Source: Cladophialophora immunda (Eukaryota; Ascomycota; Eurotiomycetes; Chaetothyriales; Herpotrichiellaceae). Taken from it: a stretch of DNA of 64,000 bases. Made by a program: the position numbers and the translations under genes. The stretch lies in NCBI RefSeq assembly GCF_000835495.1, contig NW_015622543.1:62001-126000 (forward strand), in the 5' to 3' direction. Of this stretch, positions 22,848 to 33,761 are shown piece after piece; position 1 is the first letter of the stretch, and every line of letters begins with the position of its first letter. The notes under the pieces are model-generated. The model was not told where the DNA came from, made no database searches, and saw only the letters and a list, made by a program, of their open reading frames with translations.

Positions 22848-24044
22848 ATGTCGACCGTTTCAACCGAAAACCCGACTTCTCCCAACGCCATCCCAATCCG
22901 CTACAGCTCCGCAGGCGTCTCCAATGGCCTTCACCAACAGCCCTCAAAATCCGTCCTCAAGCCTCTCCCAGAGGATTCTTGGATTTCGTCGAAACACCAT
23001 TCAATGCCACCATCAATGAATGCGGCCCCCGTCCTCTCCGACCATACGAACAGCCTCAAACGCAGACATTCAAAGAAGCGGTCTGCCCCTGAGAATTTGA
23101 TATCCAAGAGACCGGGAGAATGGTCGCCGCAGAAAGAGCAGATAATCTTGGGGCCTTATGACTACCTGTTCGCCCACCCTGGCAAGGATATCCGCTCAGC
23201 CTTGATCAAGGCGTTCGACGTCTTTCTACATGTCCCACCAAAATCCTTGGAAATCATTACAAAAGTCGTGGGGATGTTACATACATCCTCGCTCCTGATC
23301 GACGATGTGCAGGACAACAGCGTGTTGCGAAGAGGAATCCCTGTGGCACACAACATCTTCGGGACAGCCCAGACCATCAACAGCGCCAATTATGTCTATT
23401 TTCTCGCCCTACAAGAGCTTCTGCACCTGGAAAACAAAGACGAGGCAATGGAAATATTTACCACGGAACTGCTCAACCTTCATCGCGGCCAAGGGATGGA
23501 TTTGTACTGGCGCGACACGCTGACTTGCCCCACAGAGGACGATTACCTGGAGATGGTGCAGAACAAGACCGGAGGCTTGTTTCGTCTCGCCGTCAAAATC
23601 ATGCAGGCCGAGTCTCCGGAAAAGGGTCGCATCGATTGTGTCCCTCTTGTCAACCTGATGGGCTTGGTTTTCCAGATATGCGACGACTACTTGAACCTTT
23701 CCTCCAGCACCTACACCAAGAACAAGGGCCTCTGTGAAGACCTCACAGAAGGCAAATTCTCCTTCCCCATCATCCACTCGATCAGGAGCAACCCTTCAAA
23801 CCTACAACTCATCAATATCCTCAAACAGAAAACAACTGACGAGGAAGTCAAGCGATACGCAGTGAAGTACATGGAGAGCACAGGCAGCTTTGAATATACC
23901 AAGAGGGTGGTGCGTGAATTGAGGCTGAAGGCTGTGAACCTGGTCACGGAAATGGATGGCGGCTCCGGAAGGGGGGACGAAGTGAAGCTGATTCTAGATA
24001 AGATTGCGGAACCAGCACTTAATGAACCGGTTCAGAGCTCATAG
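22848..24044 (+). CDS. Geranylgeranyl diphosphate synthase
   Basis: Makes C20 geranylgeranyl diphosphate from farnesyl diphosphate plus isopentenyl diphosphate, for protein prenylation and diterpene/carotenoid precursors (yeast BTS1, Neurospora al-3). It is a single exon of 398 aa from MSTVSTENP, with a disordered N-terminal 90 residues and then a trans-prenyltransferase fold. The first Asp-rich motif is [10 protein letters not shown] (about residue 152); the second is the fungal GGPPS form ICDDYLNL (about 280). [10 protein letters not shown] is also conserved. The residues before the first motif ([10 protein letters not shown]) are of the small-residue type expected for a C20 product. It runs in the same direction as the P450 that starts 725 bp downstream. 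Confidence 0.95.
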   Translation: MSTVSTENPTSPNAIPIRYSSAGVSNGLHQQPSKSVLKPLPEDSWISSKHHSMPPSMNAAPVLSDHTNSLKRRHSKKRSAPENLISKRPGEWSPQKEQIILGPYDYLFAHPGKDIRSALIKAFDVFLHVPPKSLEIITKVVGMLHTSSLLIDDVQDNSVLRRGIPVAHNIFGTAQTINSANYVYFLALQELLHLENKDEAMEIFTTELLNLHRGQGMDLYWRDTLTCPTEDDYLEMVQNKTGGLFRLAVKIMQAESPEKGRIDCVPLVNLMGLVFQICDDYLNLSSSTYTKNKGLCEDLTEGKFSFPIIHSIRSNPSNLQLINILKQKTTDEEVKRYAVKYMESTGSFEYTKRVVRELRLKAVNLVTEMDGGSGRGDEVKLILDKIAEPALNEPVQSS

Positions 24045-24769
24045 GGAGAGCGAACATTTTGGAAGGGGGCATTCAACAGGCCAGAGTGAGTGATGATGGT
24101 GTACATTATTCGTGTATAATACCTTGCGAGGTGGTGTAACTGGGCGCCTTGACGGGAATTGGTTGGCGACTCATATTCGTTACCATCTCGGAATCCGAGA
24201 TATTACTCGTACAACTCTCGAAGTGCCTCTTTAGACGGTAAATTCCTTAAGTATCAGGCCCTGGCGGTATTATTATAGCAGAGTAAGCTCCGTCCCACAC
24301 TCACTACCTGCTCCTCGTACAACTATTGTACCATCATCAATGCCGGGGAAAGATAGGAAAGCCCTTCTCCGCCCATATGAGTCGCTTATTCGCTCCATCC
24401 CAATCCCTCCTCCCCCGTCGTCCCCATCCCCTTTCACGCCTTCTCGGCTCGGCATCGATTGTCTCTTGGGATGTGGAGGTCATCAATACCAATACACGCA
24501 GCCCCGATCTCCCCGCGTCCATACATCAGGGCAATCGGCAAGTGCGTGACAGGGCGAACCAGCAAAGATTATTATATATCGCCAGTCACTATTTGGTCTT
24601 CGGGATTCCGCAGGTCTTGGTAAGTTTTGGGCGGTTGGTTTTCTCTTGCCACGAGGACGTTGAACTGGGCGTTCTATCAAGTCGAGGCTGGCCTCCTGGA
24701 AGAGAGACACTTGACATTGTACCACTGTTTCCTGCTCGTCTTCAGCAATTCTAGCCGTCTACCGTCACC
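24045..24769. other. Intergenic GGPP synthase to P450
   Basis: 725 bp, containing 3' sequence of the synthase and the P450 promoter. A frame at 24326-24754 (142 codons) has no domain and is not called. Confidence 0.4.
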
Positions 24770-26591
24770 ATGATCCTGCCCAAGAGCAATGCAGCCTCGC
24801 CACTCATCGCCCCCTACATCCTCCCCCTCTCTGTCATCCTCCTCATCGTCCTTCCCATCATAACCTTGCTCCGCATCCGCTACCGCCGCGGGCTGCGCGA
24901 AATTCCAGGCCCGTTCTTTGCCAGTATCCTACCGATTGACCGTATTCTCAGCACGTATTCGGGGCGTCAATTCCAGCGCCATCTCGAATACCACGCCAAG
25001 TATGGGACTTTGGTCCGCGTCGGGCCTAACCATGTGAGTTTGGGGGACTCGGAGCAGATTTCGAATGTTTATAGTATCACCAGCAAATTCGATAAAGTAA
25101 GTTTTCCCCAGATGGACATGCTGGCGGGGAGCGAGCAGAAGAGGACGTCCCTGGCTAATATGGGGGGTTATAAAGAGCAACTTCTACACCCTTTTCCATG
25201 CCAAATCGCCCGTGGGCCCTATTCCCACGGTCTTCTCCATCATCGACCCTGTGGGACACAGGAACCTAAAAAGGCCTGTCGGGGCCGCATACGCCCTGAG
25301 CTCTTTGCTCGACTTTGAACCCTTGGCCGACGACTGCACGCGGATCCTCCAAGGCAAACTCGACGGCCTGCAGGGCAAACCCATTGATTTCGGTACGTGG
25401 CTGCATTGGTACGCATTCGATGTAATCAGCAGCATCACCTTCTCCAACCGATTGGGCTTCATGGAAAGAGAGGAGGATGTCAATGGTATCATTGCGGCAA
25501 TTGAGGGTCGGCTCTTTTACAATTCCATCGTTGGCGAGGTCCCGAGTTTGCATAAATGGCTCCTGGGCAATAGCACCCTCTCGAGATTGGCCGACATGGT
25601 GCCCGCCATCAAGAGACTGAACTCGGCGGCGTACATTGTCCAATTTGCTGCGAGACAACTGGAGATGAGGCAAGATGCCAAGGCACAGCACGGAAGGTCC
25701 GACATGGTGGACAAATTCAAGACGACCAGGGATGGCGAGGAAGTCATGAGCGCGAAGGAGCTGTTGGGCCATGCGAGTTCGAACGTGTGGGTATTGCCTT
25801 TCCGAGCCAGCCGGTGTCTGGGCTTTTCGTTCTGGGTTTCTGACAGATTGTGAAAAGGTTTGCCGGTTCTGATACAACTGCCATCTCCCTCCGGGCGCTC
25901 TTCTATCATCTCCTGAAGAACCCCCATGCGTACCAGAAATGTGTGGACGAAATCCTCGATTTCGACGCTCGCGGCGAGCTGTCCGAGTATGTCACGTACT
26001 ACGAGGCGCAGCGTATGCCATATTTCCAAGCGTGTATGAGAGAGGCGCTGCGCATGCATCCTGCCGTGGGGCAGTTGCTTGAACGGGTGGTCCCCAAAGG
26101 CGGCGCCACCATCGACGGCGTCTATCTACCGGAGGGGACGATTGTGGGCATGAATCCCTGGGTGGCCGCAAGGGATAAAGCGGTGTACGGCCACGACGCT
26201 GCGGTGTTCCGGCCGGAGAGGTGGATTGACGCCGACGAAAAGACGCTGAAGCTGATGGATCGAAACTGGCTTGCTGTGAGCCCCCCCCCCCCCCCCAAAA
26301 ACCCCGGCCCCCCGCGGGGTTTCTTTTCTTTCTGCGTCGCTTGGACCCTTGGACCCCTCAGATCGATTCGGACTAACGTCAATCTCCCAGTTTGGAGCCG
26401 GCTCACGGACGTGCCTGGGCAAAAACATCTCCCTGATGGAGATGTCGAAGCTGGCGCCGCAGCTGCTGCGTCGATACCACGTCCAGCTCGCGGATCCCAA
26501 CGCCGAATGGGAGCTGTTTGCGTACTGGTTCGTCAAGCAGGAGGGGCTGAATTGTATCTTGACCAGAAGAGACGGAGAGAAGGAGAGGTAG
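24770..26591 (+). CDS. Cytochrome P450 monooxygenase, pisatin-demethylase-like
   Basis: Four exons (24770-25096, 25176-25786, 25858-26275, 26391-26591) joined in frame give 518 aa. The N-terminal hydrophobic anchor (about residues 13-35) is followed by the proline hinge REIPGPFF, so it is an ER-bound class II P450. The I-helix oxygen-binding motif is FAGSDTT, ExxR is EALR, PERW is present, and the heme loop is FGAGSRTCLG with Cys about 460. Segments such as RVGPNHVSLGD and FSIIDPVGHRNLKRPV place it near fungal pisatin demethylase/benzoate-hydroxylase-type P450s; the substrate is unknown. Intron 3 starts with a run of 16 cytosines (26281-26296). Being next to a GGPP synthase raises a diterpenoid role, unproven. 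It is convergent with trpC. Confidence 0.9.
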
Positions 26592-26836
26592 CAATCGACT
26601 TGCGAGGTGGCGACTGTGCGATCGTGGAGACCGTTACAGATACATTGTGGCCCTCACGCACACCATCTCCGATGGGTACCATTTTGCAGGTAGAAAATTT
26701 ACCAGGATCGAAGGAAGCCACTCAGTCGCTTCAGGCAGCAAAACTAGCAACGTGTCTCTTCACCAGACAGTTCAGCGTTGAGCAACGCAATTCGGTTCTA
26801 AGCCTAGTTTGACACTATAGTGCATTCCTTGGCAAC

Positions 26837-29143
26837 CTACAAATCCTTGACGGCGTCTATGAACGCTCTGGTTCTCTCCGCACTCCGGCGTCCATCAACA
26901 TCGACCCCGGAACTGACATCGACGCCGACGACGTTCTGGCCGATATACTCTTCTCCCAGTTCCCTCAGCACTGTCCGTACATTCTCCGGAGTGAGCCCTC
27001 CCGCAAGGATCACTTTGAGACCATCGTCCTTCTCGAAAAGCGCTTTCACATCGTCGAGGTTGACTCTCGTGCCTGACCCCCCGCCTCCAGCATCCAGCAA
27101 CGGCAAGGAATGATAGCCTCTCCTATTAATCCCACAATCCTTCGGGGAGAATGCTTTCAGAACAGGCACCGGAATCTGCCTCGCATATTCTAAGGGTTCT
27201 GAGCCGTGAAGTTGTACCGCGTCCAGACCCAGCTGGTGGACTTGCTGGACAATGTGGCGAAGGGGGGCGTCAACGAAGATACCAACCAAGAGGGCACGGT
27301 CGGGGCGTATCAGAAGTTGCGAGGAAGTGTAGCTGAAGAAATCTGCGCTCCCAACTCCTTCAGCTGCACTGACGGATTTTGGAGACGCCACGCGGGGTGT
27401 TTCTTTCACAACCTTTGCTATCTGTAACGCCACATCATCGGAGACGTGTCGCTTCCTGCCAGGCACGAGGATGATCCCGATTTGGTCCGCGCCGGCTTCA
27501 ATCGCTGTCTTTGCATCTTCGGGTGTGCGCGTGCCGCAGATTTTGACTGAGAGATGCTTGGTTCGCGTTCCCTTCTTGGGTGGAATGTCGGGATCTCCCA
27601 CTAATGTGGCAATAAACTCGACCGGATTCGGTGCCCTCATTAAGGCCTCGCCAACCAGAATTGCTTTCACACCATCCTTTTTGTACGCCTGCACGTCTTG
27701 AGGACCAAATATTCCACTCAGAGCGCACACAATCGTGGACTCTGGGACTTGATCCATCAATCGACTTGTCGTTCCAAGGTCAACCTCGAAATTTGTGAGA
27801 TTGCGGTTGTTGACGCCAATAACCTCGGCGCCCAGTTCAACCGCAATTTTCATCTCCTCTGCCGTGTTGACTTCAACAAGAGGCTCCATTCCCAGTGATC
27901 TTGAGTAATAATACAGTCTCGTCAATGTCTCCACATCGAGCATCTTGACAATGAGTAAAACCGTATCTGCACCCGCGACTCGTGCTTCCAGAATCTGATA
28001 CTCGTCGAAGATGAATTCCTTGCGCAGCACGGCGGGTCTGTTGGGCATGCTGTCGAGAGCCTGGCGAACGAGTCTCATGTCCTCAAGACTTCCTTTGAAC
28101 CACTCCGGTTCCGTCAATACGGAAATGACACTGGCGCCAGCCGTTGCGTATTTCCGTGCTTGTGCCGGAGCACAAGTCCCCAGGGATATTATGCCTTTCG
28201 AAGGGGAGGCTCGTTTGATCTCGGCTAGGAGTGCAATTGGGTACGGGGATTGTCGAAGCCTTTTTGCGAAGGAAATTTGTGGAGGAGCGAGACCGAGGTC
28301 ATAGGCATCTTGGAGATCTTGAGGCCTCTGAGATGGGATGAGCCTCTGAACAGCAACGGCTTGTCGTCGGTGGGCGTAGATTTTGTCCAAGATGGATTCT
28401 TTCTTCGGGTGTGCTGCGCCGTTGAAGGTGGGTGTAGCTTCTGCTCCAGGAGTGGCATACTGAGGATTGTTCGACCACATTCCGCCAGACATTTTCAGAA
28501 AATTCTTGAACATGACCCGTCCATTTTCCGTCAGAATGCTTTCGGGGTGGAATTGAACTCCTTCGATAACATATTCTTTGTGGCGGACACCCATGATTAC
28601 GCCCTTGCCCCCGTCCGGTCCTTTGGCTATCCAAGAAGACACCTCCAGTGACTGCGGAAGGGTCGGATGTGTCCCTGCGAGCGAATGGTATCTTGTGACG
28701 GGTAGGTCTTGTGCCAATGTCGTATAGCATCCTTTGCCGTCATGCCTCAAAGGTGAGGTCTTCCCATGGAGGATCTCTCCAGTGACATCGACTTCGCCAC
28801 CAAATGCCGAGATGATACACTGTTGTCCCATACACACCCCCAGAATTGGAATCTTGCCCGCAAAGTATTTGATCGCCTCTTTACTTATGCCCGCATCGGT
28901 GTCGGGGTGGCCTGGGCCAGGACTGATAACCAGTTGTGTTGGCTTTTTGGTAATAAGCTCTTCAAGTGTCACTTTATCGTTTCGGTAGACTGTAACGGCA
29001 GCACCTTCGAGTACGAGGTACTGGTAGACATTCCAGGTGAAGGAGTCATAATTATCAATGAGGACGAGGTTGTTTGCGGACGACAACTTTTGCGCAGGGA
29101 TGGGCTGGTGAGGAGAATGGTCGATCAGAGCAGCCGGTGCCAT
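26837..29143 (-). CDS. trpC: Trifunctional tryptophan biosynthesis protein TrpC
   Basis: A 768-aa fusion enzyme carrying three steps of tryptophan synthesis, arranged GATase-IGPS-PRAI as in filamentous ascomycetes. Residues about 25-225 form the glutamine amidotransferase subunit of anthranilate synthase (nucleophile in GVCMGQQC, His/Glu in HPESILT). About 260-520 are indole-3-glycerol phosphate synthase ([40 protein letters not shown]). About 530-768 are phosphoribosylanthranilate isomerase ([32 protein letters not shown]). It needs an anthranilate synthase large subunit (TrpE) encoded elsewhere. It is a single exon. Domain motifs appear intact, so it should be functional. Confidence 0.97.
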   Translation of the reverse strand: MAPAALIDHSPHQPIPAQKLSSANNLVLIDNYDSFTWNVYQYLVLEGAAVTVYRNDKVTLEELITKKPTQLVISPGPGHPDTDAGISKEAIKYFAGKIPILGVCMGQQCIISAFGGEVDVTGEILHGKTSPLRHDGKGCYTTLAQDLPVTRYHSLAGTHPTLPQSLEVSSWIAKGPDGGKGVIMGVRHKEYVIEGVQFHPESILTENGRVMFKNFLKMSGGMWSNNPQYATPGAEATPTFNGAAHPKKESILDKIYAHRRQAVAVQRLIPSQRPQDLQDAYDLGLAPPQISFAKRLRQSPYPIALLAEIKRASPSKGIISLGTCAPAQARKYATAGASVISVLTEPEWFKGSLEDMRLVRQALDSMPNRPAVLRKEFIFDEYQILEARVAGADTVLLIVKMLDVETLTRLYYYSRSLGMEPLVEVNTAEEMKIAVELGAEVIGVNNRNLTNFEVDLGTTSRLMDQVPESTIVCALSGIFGPQDVQAYKKDGVKAILVGEALMRAPNPVEFIATLVGDPDIPPKKGTRTKHLSVKICGTRTPEDAKTAIEAGADQIGIILVPGRKRHVSDDVALQIAKVVKETPRVASPKSVSAAEGVGSADFFSYTSSQLLIRPDRALLVGIFVDAPLRHIVQQVHQLGLDAVQLHGSEPLEYARQIPVPVLKAFSPKDCGINRRGYHSLPLLDAGGGGSGTRVNLDDVKALFEKDDGLKVILAGGLTPENVRTVLRELGEEYIGQNVVGVDVSSGVDVDGRRSAERTRAFIDAVKDL

Positions 29144-29433
29144 GGTCAGTTTCGTGTCTTGGGAATATAGAGAACCCTCCTCTGCTGACGGTGAGAAAAG
29201 AGGAGGGGGAGTCTAAGAATGTTCAACTGGGATGATGGAGCCCTGCTCACTGCAGCCTCGCTCATTTCGCAACCGCAGTTTTCCCGGCTTCCTTTAGTGC
29301 CCGCCCTGCAAGTTTAATCGGACCTCGACTCCTGACTCCGTCCATGCACTCCCCGGCATCGAGGAAACACAACGAGGGATATGCGCGCTGCGACTTGCGT
29401 GGGAGTCGGTTTACAACTCAATGCGCTATCAAG

Positions 29434-30246
29434 ATGTCAGGACAGGACAAGCCCTTGTGTCTTCATTTCAACCAAGACCATGGCAAGGAGACCATTGTCT
29501 TTTTACATGCGCTGCTCGCAAGTTTTGTCGAATACGCCAATGTGATCCAAGCCCTACCTGACCACCATCTCATGCTCGTCAATTTACCTCGCCACTCGCA
29601 GTCTTCCAAAGTCCCGCTCTTCGAACTTGGTTCGGCCGCAAAAATAGTCGCAGAGTTGATCGAGAAGCAAGCTCAGGACGGTCGAGCCCACCTTGTAGGA
29701 CTTTCCATGGGAGGCTTTGTTGCTCTGGAAATAGCCAAGTGTTGCCCTGAGCTGGTTAGTTCCGTGTTTGTTACCGGGGCTGTTCCTCTGGATGGTTGGC
29801 GGAGGTGGCTAGCTGAACGGCCGTTGATGCTCTACATGGAGTATGGTCTTGCTTCGTTCATCCAATACTGCCCCGATTGGCTTTACTGGCAAGTCTGTTC
29901 TTGGCTGGGCCTTCAGCGCCATGACGAGCTGCGCCATGAAACATGCAAGAATTTCAATCTCGACCTATTGAGGCAAGGCTACGCTGCGATACTGAGCTTT
30001 ACTGTGGAAGACATGAAGTCAATAAGAGCCAGAACTCTGATTGTCGCTGCGTCAGCACTGGACAACGTGGACACAACACAAAGCATGGGAAGACTGCTCA
30101 AGGCCAAAAATGTGGAGAGCAAAGCTGCAGTTGTTCGAGGCTTGGTTCATGCTTGGAACTTGCGGTTCCCGGAGCTTTTTTCAAAGACCATCATGGCGTG
30201 GGTCGGAGGCTGCGACCTTCCCGAAGGTTTAGAAGAGCTGGTATGA
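29434..30246 (+). CDS. Alpha/beta hydrolase (I)
   Basis: A 270-aa alpha/beta-hydrolase-fold protein from MSGQDKPLC at 29434; an in-frame ATG at 29344 would add 30 unlike residues. Evidence: FLHALLASFVEYA (HG-type oxyanion region), the nucleophile elbow GLSMGGF, a candidate acid Asp in the ALDNVD stretch, and a His in GLVHAWN near the C-terminus. There is no signal peptide. No substrate can be named. It converges with the next hydrolase, the stop codons being 57 bp apart, but the two are only distantly alike. Confidence 0.75.
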   Translation: MSGQDKPLCLHFNQDHGKETIVFLHALLASFVEYANVIQALPDHHLMLVNLPRHSQSSKVPLFELGSAAKIVAELIEKQAQDGRAHLVGLSMGGFVALEIAKCCPELVSSVFVTGAVPLDGWRRWLAERPLMLYMEYGLASFIQYCPDWLYWQVCSWLGLQRHDELRHETCKNFNLDLLRQGYAAILSFTVEDMKSIRARTLIVAASALDNVDTTQSMGRLLKAKNVESKAAVVRGLVHAWNLRFPELFSKTIMAWVGGCDLPEGLEELV

Positions 30247-30303
30247 CTCTTCAGGGGCCGGAGGTCTTGGTCTGGATTTTCTACTTTCCCTGGTAGAATC
30301 CAC

Positions 30304-31143
30304 TCATGGTCTTCCACCTTGCGGCTCTCCTCCGTCGAAAACTGACTCAAGAAACGGCTGTAACAGTTGGTGAAACTCATTCGGCTTCGAAGAGAAGACC
30401 ACGTGTCCTGCGTCGATGAACTCTAGCTTTGCATGAGGTATGCACAGCCTGGTTGCCTCGGCAACTGCCTTGGAACAGACCGGATCTCTGGTGCCCCAGA
30501 GAAGCAACACCGGAGCCTTGATGCTCCCTGCTCGAGATCGAAGATCATGCCCAGGATCCAAAAAGCTGCGCCAGAGTGCGGCAGCAATCGATGCGCCTTC
30601 CTCGGTTCTTGCCCTGGCTGTCACTCTGCGGGTGATTTCCTCGTCATGGCTTGTCTGAGGGCTCATATACTTTCCCACAAGATGCGGCGTCACCCAGCGT
30701 GATATAGTCGCAAAACCCAGCAGCCGAGCCACCAGCCGGGAGAAGGGAGTCCAGGTGGCGAAACCGCCCGTGTTGACAAGGACCAGTCCTCGAACTTTGT
30801 CTGGATGAGTGATGGCCAGTCTTGCCACAGCAAATCCTCCAACTGAGTTGCCGACAAAGATGGCTGGTTCCAGCTTCAATCCCTCAACAATGTCCTCTAG
30901 GATATCTGCAAACCCAACGGCGCCAAGATATTCCTTGCTTGATACTCCTTTGGAGTCGCCGTGCCAGGGCCAGTCCACGCTGATTGCCTGGTATTTCTCT
31001 GCCAGACGATCGGCAATGACCTCATAATCTCGGCCGTCGTGAAGCGTTGCATGTAACAGGACTATTGGCTGGCCTTTGCCTTTAACACGGTACGAAACAT
31101 CTCCCCCTCGGGTAGGAACTGAATGCTTCGAGGTCGAGATCAT
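30304..31143 (-). CDS. Alpha/beta hydrolase (II)
   Basis: A 279-aa alpha/beta hydrolase. PIVLLHATLHDGRDYE supplies the oxyanion hole, SVDWPWHGDSKG the strand-4 loop, FVGNSVGGFAVAR the nucleophile Ser, LLLWGTRDPVC the acid Asp and FIDAGHVVF the catalytic His, so the triad is complete. It resembles small-molecule esterase, epoxide hydrolase or haloperoxidase-like members; the exact reaction is open. It has no signal peptide. A TATATAAA on the minus strand at 31215-31222 lies 72 bp upstream of the start and may be its TATA box. Confidence 0.82.
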   Translation of the reverse strand: MISTSKHSVPTRGGDVSYRVKGKGQPIVLLHATLHDGRDYEVIADRLAEKYQAISVDWPWHGDSKGVSSKEYLGAVGFADILEDIVEGLKLEPAIFVGNSVGGFAVARLAITHPDKVRGLVLVNTGGFATWTPFSRLVARLLGFATISRWVTPHLVGKYMSPQTSHDEEITRRVTARARTEEGASIAAALWRSFLDPGHDLRSRAGSIKAPVLLLWGTRDPVCSKAVAEATRLCIPHAKLEFIDAGHVVFSSKPNEFHQLLQPFLESVFDGGEPQGGRP

Positions 31144-31214
31144 GTTGTGCTGCGTTCAATTGCTAATGTGATAAACTTCAGGAAGACATATATTGGACAT
31201 TATAACCAGGTTTC

Positions 31215-31222
31215 TTTATATA
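31215..31222 (-). promoter_or_regulatory. Candidate TATA box of alpha/beta hydrolase II
   Basis: The minus strand reads TATATAAA 72 bp upstream of the ATG at 31143, a position usual for fungal TATA elements. It is based on sequence and spacing only. Confidence 0.4.
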
Positions 31223-32412
31223 CCCTCTGTCAACCTCCTTTGTCGCATTGTGAGGCTGTGGATGCGACGGAGCAGGATTGGCGGTCTTTGTACTTTCGTA
31301 CGAACGAGCCAATCACAGGGCATGAGGCACTGGGCTAACAACTATCCGACGGGCAGACTTGAGAACTTAGTATGCTGTTGAAGAGACGCTTGTGTCGACA
31401 TAAGTGTGAATCACACAGACGAAGACCTCTTTTCGAGACGCTGCGGTTTGCCGACGTATACGTATTGAGCGAGCTTGCGAGATCCGCAGTCGACCTCGAG
31501 AATGCATCCAATTCTCCAAATTGGCTTCCCTTGCTACAACCTTCACCGGTCTTGTTCCTTCGCTTCTGCTTCTCGTAGGACTGTAGCTCGAGTTGTCCGC
31601 CCAGGGAGATTGGCTTAGGCAGTGTACTGTATCTTGGACCCCTGTTGACGGCTTTTGGCGGCTAGATCGGAGGTGGTTGAGATTGGTGAGTTGGAACAGG
31701 ATGTACGCCCGATGGTAAAGGCATCCTCGTATTCGCTTTCGGACTGCATTGTTTTGTGTATCCAGACACAAGGATACCAGGATCCAGCATGCAATCGAGA
31801 CGGCTTTCTTGGTCCTGAAATCGGTCATGTTTTGTGACGTGTATCATCTCTTGAACTATCCATTTGGCGAAAGCCGTTGTGGATTAGCACTGGCATTCTG
31901 ACATGAGGCAGGAATGCTGCACCCGCGATATCCCTGACGGTCAATTATGTCTGCAAGCAGATGATTCAGTGTGGTTCTGTCGCTGGACTTCTATGGTAGG
32001 CCAAACTCCACAATCGTGGACTTCGCCTTATCAACTTCGTCAAACTTCACCGAGGGGTGGTAATAAGACCAACACGGGTCGGTTGCCAGAGCCATGAGTT
32101 CTAAATTGCCCAGGGAGACATCTTTGCAGCAGGTTGAATGTGTGGAGGATGGCTGATTGATGATGGGCTTCCGTCGGTCAGCCCTGGGTCACCGGATGAT
32201 CAGCAAGTGGATTTGTCCGAGAATGATTCCTAATACAGGCGTATCCGAGGTTTCTCCCGCTTCTTATAGAGGAGGACAAGAAGCACGTTAACAAAACCAC
32301 AGAACCGCCAACCCTGTCCTCTTACCTCTCCCCAGACGTACACAGTCATCTCCGACACCTTCATCCTTGCCGGGACACCAGCAGGTTCCAACCCGGGCTC
32401 AGACCGATCACC
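31223..32412. other. Intergenic, divergent upstream region
   Basis: Nearly 1.2 kb between divergent starts. ORFs of 60-153 codons occur on both strands but lack domain character or workable splice joins. No gene is supported. Confidence 0.4.
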
Positions 32413-33063
32413 ATGGTTCCGAAACTCTACTGCACCCCAGAGTCTGGGAACTGCTACAAAGTCCGACTTCTCGCCAGCTTACTCGACGTCCAGCTGGAAC
32501 AAGTGCACGTGGATTTCTTCAAGTTGCAACACCGCTCGCCGGAATTCCTGGCCATCAACCCTCGGGGCGAGCTGCCGACTCTGGTCGATCAAGGGAAAGT
32601 CTTCAACGATTCCAGCGCGATTCTCATTTATCTCGCGGGGACGAACGCGGATCGAGGTTCCAAAGCAGTGCCCTCGAGCTACTGGTCTTCCGACGTCGTG
32701 GAACAGGCCTCGATCGTGGACTGGCTCGCCTTCACGGCCAGCTGGATCCACTTCGGACTCTGCAAAGCCAGAGCGATTGTATCGTTCAATTGGCCGGCGA
32801 ACGCCAGCGAGGAGGTCATTGCGGAGACGAAGGAAAGGGGAGTGAAATCGCTTGAGATTCTGGAGAAGAGGCTAGAAAAGGAGCAATGGTTGGCTCTGTC
32901 ACGGCCGACCGTCGCCGATGTGTCGATATTTGTCTACGTTGCTTTGGCGCATATGGGCGACATCTCGTTGGACCCGTACCCCGCGGTGAAGGCGTGGGTG
33001 GAAAGGATGCAAGGGCTGCCCGGATTCGTTCCGCTTGATGGCTTGGACAAGGCGATGCACTAG
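32413..33063 (+). CDS. Glutathione S-transferase-like protein
   Basis: A single-exon 216-aa GST-fold protein. The N-terminal thioredoxin-like domain opens with KLYCTPESGNCYKVRLLASLL (Ser likely activating glutathione) and includes FLAINPRGELPTLVDQG plus NDSSAILIYLA, the glutathione-binding Pro and Ser-containing loop. The C-terminal all-helical domain (about 95-216) ends with RPTVADVSIFVYVALAHMG, the family's N-capping/Asp signature. It is probably cytosolic; the electrophile is unknown. Confidence 0.88.
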   Translation: MVPKLYCTPESGNCYKVRLLASLLDVQLEQVHVDFFKLQHRSPEFLAINPRGELPTLVDQGKVFNDSSAILIYLAGTNADRGSKAVPSSYWSSDVVEQASIVDWLAFTASWIHFGLCKARAIVSFNWPANASEEVIAETKERGVKSLEILEKRLEKEQWLALSRPTVADVSIFVYVALAHMGDISLDPYPAVKAWVERMQGLPGFVPLDGLDKAMH

Positions 33064-33761
33064 ACCTGAGATGCAGGATGCCCGCCCCATGCGAACGGAG
33101 GTTTTGCATCCTCAAACACGCTCGGAAAATAAAATGTGGTCGTCATTGTATAGACCTCTTTATGACTTCAAAGAGAGACACTAGTAAACCACCTTCATAT
33201 TCCGCATATTCTGGAGCTACATGGAGATTAGCCAAAGACGTGGGATAGTTAGAGATCAGAGGAAGTTCGGTGTGACGCATCCAACAATCCTCCGGACTAT
33301 TCTCTGGCGTGCATTTTGATCGAAGATTAGTCTCACGTATCATCACTGTGGCCCCCAAGACCCCTGGCGATCATTCTGCAAAGCTGGGCTGGGAGGCAGT
33401 CTATCATTCGAGAGGTCGGATGCAGGTTGGTGGCTAGTAGAACCGATGCTGGACAATTTATATTGAGCACCGGACGTAGTGCTGGGGCTAGACTGAAAGG
33501 AGCAATGAGATCATCGGCGAAAACCACTTAATACACGTCTTGGCGCCGCAAAAAACACCCAGAAAATTCAATTTCGCGCTGTGTGGGCTGCCTGCCTGCC
33601 TAGATTTGGCAGCCTCGTCACAGGCAGTGAGTTTTCAACTCACTGGCCCACGTGCTCTCGTCGTCGAGAAGCCTGAATCGATCGATCGAAGAGAAGGTCT
33701 CGGATCGTAGAGTGTCTTCCGACAATACATCTTGTCAAATCTCCATTCACTCCAAGGTGCC
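33064..33761. other. Intergenic, GST to RRM gene
   Basis: 698 bp holding the GST 3' region and the RRM gene promoter. Nothing else is supported. Confidence 0.4.

Noticed and set aside
25097..25111. 15-nt GT..AG in the first P450 intron
   Set aside because: Too short to splice. The 79-nt intron ending at 25175 has a CTAAT branch point and restores the family sequence.
25266..25877. 203-codon - strand frame
   Set aside because: Antisense to P450 exon 2, where the sense strand has clear family motifs.
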